A stretch of 19,770 nt of DNA from Atribacteria bacterium SCGC AAA255-N14 (GTDB lineage: Bacteria; Atribacterota; JS1; SB-45; 34-128): positions 1-19,770 of the forward strand of contig ASPC01000033.1 of the NCBI GenBank assembly GCA_000405345.1. The letters run 5' to 3'. Position numbers and translations under genes: made by a program. Positions 15,901-19,770 of this stretch are shown in pieces (position 1 is the first letter of the stretch; the number at the start of each line of letters is the position of its first letter). The notes beneath the pieces are model-generated. The model was not told the origin of the DNA. It ran no database searches and saw only the letters and a program-made list of their open reading frames with translations.

Positions 15901-16664
15901 TAATTATTCCAAAGAGCTTTTAAATGCCTGGGTTTATCGATATCCAGAGCGATTTCAGGAGGAGAGAGGATGGCTTTCCCTTTATAACCTCCTAACAATT
16001 CGGGGACTCTCTTTTCCAGGTCCTGAATAGATAGATATTTTCTTAAGTATTTCGTGGTAATTCGAGCCCCCAAGAGTCGAGCCATTTTTAAAGGATGTTT
16101 CCTGAAATAGATAAAATCGTTAATTGTATCTGCAAAATCAGTGATAATCCGAGGATTTATTAAAAGAATATTTCCTCCGGTAAAATTTCCTTCAACAAGA
16201 CTAGCATACACTCTTCTTAAATCTGAAGAGGGGTAAGACTGTTGATAAACTTCTTTATCGATTATAGGATAATAAATATCAAAACCAGGCCACCCGTAGC
16301 ACTCTTTTATAAAACAATCGATATGTTTTTCGGTTATTAAAGGGGCGTCACAAGTTGAGATTAATATTAAAGGGTCTTTTTTGAGGGGTAAAATTCCTGA
16401 TTTCAAGGTATCGGGAATGGTTTGACCGTCGGAAATGGTTAGATAGACCATATCTTTTACCATTTTTTGTACTTCTTCAGGTCCTGCTACTATGATTTTA
16501 TCAGTGTATTTTGATTTTTTTAGAGCTTCTATTATATGGAGAATCATGGGTTGGCGGTGAGGGCCTATTTCAATTAAAGCTTTATTTTCTTTTCCGGAAA
16601 ATTTTCTCATACTTATTTTGCTTTTTCCACCCGCTAACAGCAAGACATTTATTTTTTTTAGCAT
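15897..16664 (-). CDS. MobA-like NTP transferase-family protein
   Basis: A 255-residue GT-A-fold nucleotidyltransferase. NVLLLAGGKS (6-15) is the nucleotide-binding loop, KALIEIGPHRQPMILHIIEAL resembles the sugar- or cofactor-site segment, and ISTCDAPLI (Asp106) supplies the metal-binding acid. TGGNILLINP follows later. The C-terminal 80 residues (RKHPLKMARLLGARI onwards) resemble other stand-alone NTP_transf_3 proteins, not MobA itself, so the substrate (molybdopterin, a sugar phosphate or a lipid-head precursor) is open. I take ATG 16664 because GGA at 7 nt gives an SD; the ATG 12 nt further upstream has its AGG directly adjacent. It ends 4 nt inside the convergent UPF0316 gene. Confidence 0.75.
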   Translation of the reverse strand: MLKKINVLLLAGGKSKISMRKFSGKENKALIEIGPHRQPMILHIIEALKKSKYTDKIIVAGPEEVQKMVKDMVYLTISDGQTIPDTLKSGILPLKKDPLILISTCDAPLITEKHIDCFIKECYGWPGFDIYYPIIDKEVYQQSYPSSDLRRVYASLVEGNFTGGNILLINPRIITDFADTINDFIYFRKHPLKMARLLGARITTKYLRKYLSIQDLEKRVPELLGGYKGKAILSPPEIALDIDKPRHLKALWNNY

Positions 16665-16798
16665 AATTAATTCCATCCTGATTTTTTTGATATAAATAAA
16701 AATTATTATTCTTGTTTATAGATGATAATGAAATATTGATCCATTGACCGATTAACCAATTCTCCAATTAAATCAGTCGTTAGTATAAAACGGATTTA

Positions 16799-16827
16799 TT
16801 GACCACTACTAATTTAGATTATATAAT
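16799..16827 (+). promoter_or_regulatory. Promoter of the alkyltransferase gene
   Basis: TTGACC (16799-16804), exactly 17 nt, then consensus TATAAT (16822-16827). The start would be near 16834, giving a 30-nt leader with SD AGGAGGG (16851-16857). Confidence 0.8.
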
Positions 16828-16863
16828 AAAAACAGTAACAAGACAAAAAGAGGAGGGAAATTT

Positions 16864-17388
16864 ATGTCGGAAAATATTTTTAAATATGCTATTTTCTTAA
16901 CTACCTGGGGATGGGCAGGGTTTGCAGCTGACCAGAAGGGCTTGCGGATTTTTATTTTGCCGGAAGAGAGAAAAGAGGATGTTCTTTTTGAAATCAGAGA
17001 AGAGTTAAAATGTAATAATCTTTTCGAAGATAATAGAGGTTGGGAAAATTTAATTCAAAAGGTTAAAGAATATTATGCCGGTAAGAAAGTTGATTTTACA
17101 GATTACCAGTTGAACTTAGACAACTATGCGAATTTTAAGAAAGAAATTCTACAGACAGTTAAAAAAATTCCTTATGGTGAAATCCGGTCCTATAAAGAGG
17201 TAGCAGAAGCGGCCGGTTATCCTCGGGCTTACCGAGCAGTGGGAAGCACCATGAGAAATAATCCTTTACCATTGGTCGTCCCCTGTCATCGGGTTATAAA
17301 GAGTGACGGTAGTATAGGGGGATTTTCCGGTCAGAAAGATAATCCTTTAAAAAAGAAGATGATAGATTTGGAATCTGAAGGAAAATAA
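16864..17388 (+). CDS. ogt: Methylated-DNA--protein-cysteine S-methyltransferase
   Basis: A 174-residue suicide DNA-repair protein that takes O6-alkyl groups from guanine onto its own Cys. The C-terminal domain begins near FKKEILQTVKKIPYGEIRSY. It contains the helix-turn-helix with the Arg finger (RAYRAVGSTMRNNP, about 121-134), the acceptor Cys141 in PCHRV and the closing IGGFSGQKDNPLKKKMIDLE. The N-terminal domain (1-85) is a poorly conserved RNase H-like fold, as usual for Ogt. Length is normal. A near-consensus promoter and SD give the start with confidence. It ends 7 nt from the convergent ATP-grasp gene, leaving no room for a separate terminator. Confidence 0.93.
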   Translation: MSENIFKYAIFLTTWGWAGFAADQKGLRIFILPEERKEDVLFEIREELKCNNLFEDNRGWENLIQKVKEYYAGKKVDFTDYQLNLDNYANFKKEILQTVKKIPYGEIRSYKEVAEAAGYPRAYRAVGSTMRNNPLPLVVPCHRVIKSDGSIGGFSGQKDNPLKKKMIDLESEGK

Positions 17389-17395
17389 GGATTAT

Positions 17396-18514
17396 TTAAA
17401 TTAAAGCCATTTCTATATCTTCGTCCTCTTCATCAGCATAATAAGTAGCAAGCTTGGTTTGAATTTTAGATATCATCTCTTCCAGAAGATAGGTAGGGGC
17501 TAAATCATGTCGGACGACACTTTCATAAAAAATAAGTTTTATCAATTGGCCATGAGTTAGTCCTACTTTACTTGCCATAAAGGTCAGAGAGCCAGTTAGA
17601 GATAAAGCAGGCGTCCCGTTTACATCTATAACGTAAGTGTTTCCTGATTCATCTTCCATAAAGTCAATTCTGATAGCATCACTGGCTCCCACGGCATCAA
17701 AGGTCTTGATGGCCATTTGGGCAAGTTTTTTAAATCTTTCATCATCCCGATAGATTATTTCAAATTTTTCCCTCATTTTATATTCTTTCTTTTTAGTGGA
17801 AGTATATCTGATGCCATGGTCTCTAGGGAAAGCAATAATGGGCAAGATATATTTTTTAGCTCTACTGCCTAGAACTCCAATAGTATACTCTCTTCCGGGT
17901 AAATATTTTTCGATGATTAATTTTTCAGGACCCAGTTCTTTTTTTAGACCGATAATCCTGTTTTTTAGCTCTTGAAGATTATGCACCTCAGATTTAGGGG
18001 TAATACCTATGCTATCTCCTCCGCCAGCTGGTTTTATCATCAGGGGAAACTCTATTTTCTCTATCTGGGAGAGTAATTTTATTTTGTGAAATCGAAAGTG
18101 GGTATCAAATATAAAATAATTCGGAACTAAAATATTTTTTTCCCTGAGGTTGATATAAGTAAGGTTTTTATTGCGGCAGACTTCCATACTTTCAATACTG
18201 GAGAGGGCACAGGGAATATGGTATTTAGTTAACTGTTTACGAACCATGGCTGAACCATGCCCACTATAAAGGGTATGAGGGATATCTTTATATCCTTCTG
18301 CCAGGATAAAAGCTAGATCAATGGGTTGATGTTTGTTGATAAACTTGTTTAATTGTTCCGGTGAAAGCAGGTCTAAAGATAAAATATTATTGTTAGTCTC
18401 AATTAAAGCCTTGCGAATAGCGTCTACATCTTCAATAAGGATACATTCTCTAAAGAGCCCCTTACGTTCTCTCTGACTTACCTGGTTATAGACAAATAAA
18501 ATATTTTTTATCAT
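17396..18514 (-). CDS. D-alanine--D-alanine ligase-like ATP-grasp protein
   Basis: A 372-residue ATP-grasp ligase. An N-terminal Rossmann-like part (MIKNILFVYNQ, LAFILAEG, IPHTL) is followed by the ATP-grasp core: FPLMIKPAGGGDSIGI (Lys161 and the glycine-rich loop), LIIEKYLPGREYTIGVLG (Glu202), ASDAIRIDF, and metal ligands in YVIDVNGTPALS (Asp297, Asn299). True Ddl enzymes usually read EVNTxPG at the last site, and their N-terminal HGxxGE loop is not evident, so another carboxylate-amine ligation is more likely than cell-wall D-Ala-D-Ala synthesis. ATG 18514 begins the homologous part; a longer frame from 18604 overlaps the HPP gene by 22 nt and lacks an SD. The tail is acidic (ADEEDEDIEMALI). 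Confidence 0.78.
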   Translation of the reverse strand: MIKNILFVYNQVSQRERKGLFRECILIEDVDAIRKALIETNNNILSLDLLSPEQLNKFINKHQPIDLAFILAEGYKDIPHTLYSGHGSAMVRKQLTKYHIPCALSSIESMEVCRNKNLTYINLREKNILVPNYFIFDTHFRFHKIKLLSQIEKIEFPLMIKPAGGGDSIGITPKSEVHNLQELKNRIIGLKKELGPEKLIIEKYLPGREYTIGVLGSRAKKYILPIIAFPRDHGIRYTSTKKKEYKMREKFEIIYRDDERFKKLAQMAIKTFDAVGASDAIRIDFMEDESGNTYVIDVNGTPALSLTGSLTFMASKVGLTHGQLIKLIFYESVVRHDLAPTYLLEEMISKIQTKLATYYADEEDEDIEMALI

Positions 18515-18582
18515 ATATTCATATTCAACCTTTTTTGTTTTATTATAGCATATCAGCTGTATTTTTTTGAAAAACAGTAAGG

Positions 18583-19089
18583 TTAAACCAAATCTTTTAG
18601 CCATGTTTTTAGCAAATATTTAAATAATGATAAAAGGAGAATAGTACTTATAATAACCAGTATGGTTGAATAACTCCATCCTTGAATTGTAATTCCTAAA
18701 GCAGTACCGGCGGCAGGGGGATGTTCGGTGTTAGTAATAACCATAGTGAAGATAGCTAATCCTACGGAGATTGCAGGAATAAGAATTTTAAACATTTCGT
18801 AAGAAAGAAAAAAATTGTTTTCGTTTTGTATGTGGGAATAGAGATAAAAACAAAGAATTCCTACAATGATGCCGGATATATGCCCTCCGATGACCCTCCT
18901 GGGTTGAGCAGTTTCATATTTGGGCATAGCGAAGATGATAAAAGTGGTAGCTCCCAAAGAAGCAACAATTGCGGTATTAGTAAATATATTTATAAAATAA
19001 AGAATAATGGTCAGAGCAATAGTAGCCAACAGACTTTGGAGTATGTAATTAGGAAAATACTTCTTCAATTTTCTATCAAATATTTGCAT
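18583..19089 (-). CDS. HPP family integral membrane protein
   Basis: A 168-residue protein with four to five hydrophobic helices (about 14-36, 40-56, 69-86, 101-119 and 139-158). It carries the family signature ITNTEHPPAAGTALG (118-132), plus SLGATTF and QPRRVIGGH earlier, all typical of HPP proteins. Members have been linked to chloroplast nitrite transport, and bacterial ones are mostly uncharacterised membrane proteins; no CBS domain is attached here. ATG 19089 is preferred over a TTG at 19152, whose added residues are unconserved and lack an SD. It lies between the TrkA-type gene (74-nt gap) and the ATP-grasp gene (68-nt gap) on the same strand. Confidence 0.85.
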   Translation of the reverse strand: MQIFDRKLKKYFPNYILQSLLATIALTIILYFINIFTNTAIVASLGATTFIIFAMPKYETAQPRRVIGGHISGIIVGILCFYLYSHIQNENNFFLSYEMFKILIPAISVGLAIFTMVITNTEHPPAAGTALGITIQGWSYSTILVIISTILLLSLFKYLLKTWLKDLV

Positions 19090-19163
19090 TTTTCTTCTCT
19101 TTTCATTAGCGTTTTGGGAATTTTTATGTACTCCAAATAGGCAATAGCCCAAAAAATTATTTT

Positions 19164-19770
19164 TTAATGATTTGCTTTGCCGGCTAATTCAGTAATTATT
19201 TTGGTCTCTCCGATTACAATTAGTAAATCGTCCTTTTTTATTACATCTTTTGCCCGGGGTGAGATATTAAAGCCATTATTTCTCTTTATAGCTAAAACGT
19301 TTATTCCATATTTATTCCGCAGATCAAGTTCACTTAAAGATTTATCTACGAATTCGGGCAAGGCTTTAATCTCCATAATATTATAATTAGGTTCCAGTTC
19401 TACATAATCTTTAATATTTGGGGTGATTAATCTTCGAGCGATTCTTGCCCCCATATCTCTTTCGGGAAATACAACTTTATCCACACCAATTTTTTTTAAA
19501 ATCTTTGCATGGAGATTGTTTTGGGCTTTAGCGATAATATATTTTAGTCCCATTTCTTTTAACATCATAGTTACCAAGATGCTTGCTTCTAAATCAGTAG
19601 CGATGCTTACAATAGCGGCATCAAAATTTTTTACCCCTAATTCTTTTAAAACTCTTTCCTCGGTAATATCAGCCTGCACTGCCTGAGTGATCTCATCTTT
19701 TAAATCATTTACTCTTTCTTCATCATTATCTACTCCCAGGACTTCATGTCCTAATTCGACCAAAGTAGTT
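19164..19770 (-). CDS. TrkA/KtrA-type RCK potassium-channel regulator, N-terminus beyond window
   Basis: About 202 residues are visible, and the frame continues past the window end (TTLVELGHEVLGVDND), so the GxGxxG NAD(H)-binding start is missing. The RCK_N Rossmann part shows GVDNDEERV with the acidic ribose-binding residue, QADITEERVLKELGV, FDAAIVSIATD, KAQNNLHAKILKKIGVDKVVFPERDMG, and then a TrkA_C ligand domain (about 135-199) with ALPEFVDKSLSELDLRNKYGINVLAIKR and IKKDDLLIVIGE. The single RCK length suits a KtrA-like subunit that gates a Trk/Ktr K+ transporter from the cytoplasm. The transporter subunit would be expected upstream on the minus strand, outside the window. Confidence 0.92.
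   Translation of the reverse strand, partial: TTLVELGHEVLGVDNDEERVNDLKDEITQAVQADITEERVLKELGVKNFDAAIVSIATDLEASILVTMMLKEMGLKYIIAKAQNNLHAKILKKIGVDKVVFPERDMGARIARRLITPNIKDYVELEPNYNIMEIKALPEFVDKSLSELDLRNKYGINVLAIKRNNGFNISPRAKDVIKKDDLLIVIGETKIITELAGKANH

Noticed and set aside
16582..16767. 61-codon minus-strand frame upstream of the nucleotidyltransferase
   Set aside because: It overlaps that gene's N-terminal part in another frame, is low-complexity (N/K-rich) and has no SD.

Overview
The window is AT-rich DNA from an anaerobic bacterium. The signs of anaerobiosis are a tungsten-type aldehyde:ferredoxin oxidoreductase, a glycyl radical enzyme with its radical-SAM activase, an anaerobic sulfatase-maturase-type radical SAM protein and an Fe-S serine dehydratase. 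Shine-Dalgarno sites are strong and several promoters look sigma70-like (TTGACN/TATAAT). Gene content and base composition would suit Atribacterota or a similar low-GC fermentative lineage. That placement is a guess from gene content, because there is no rRNA or other phylogenetic marker here.

Left part (1-10695, all + strand): a catabolic run. It holds the C-terminal part of a sulfatase-maturase-type radical SAM/SPASM protein, a broken URO-D-family (cobalamin methyltransferase-like) gene, an L-rhamnose mutarotase, a tungsten aldehyde oxidoreductase, a DHDPS/NAL-family lyase and a one-chain L-serine dehydratase with an apparent ACT-like middle domain. It ends with a HypE/HypD-like pair that would activate and carry out radical dehydration of trans-4-hydroxy-L-proline. 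Together these suggest growth on sugars (possibly sulfated deoxysugars) and amino acids, giving pyruvate, aldehydes, reduced ferredoxin and pyrroline-5-carboxylate.

Middle (10696-14150): a small RRM RNA-binding protein sits behind a strong promoter and a roughly 210-nt structured leader. It faces a convergent minus-strand pair, cinA then an iron-type alcohol dehydrogenase. A 14-nt inverted repeat flanks the RRM gene. Upstream of cinA is a non-coding tract holding four consecutive, different palindromes.

Right part (14151-19770): ordinary single genes of mixed orientation. They are a TPR protein with an unrecognised HExxW-type C-terminal domain, a UPF0316 membrane protein, a MobA-like nucleotidyltransferase, an O6-alkylguanine-DNA alkyltransferase, and a minus-strand group of TrkA-type RCK protein (cut by the window end), HPP-family membrane protein and Ddl-like ATP-grasp ligase.

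The points most worth a second look are: the serine dehydratase, whose ATG appears replaced by ATC and whose architecture looks like a beta-ACT-alpha fusion; the doubly disrupted URO-D gene; the HypD-type active site; the structured leader and flanking inverted repeat of the RRM gene; and the palindrome cluster. No CRISPR array, tRNA, rRNA or intact transposase was seen.
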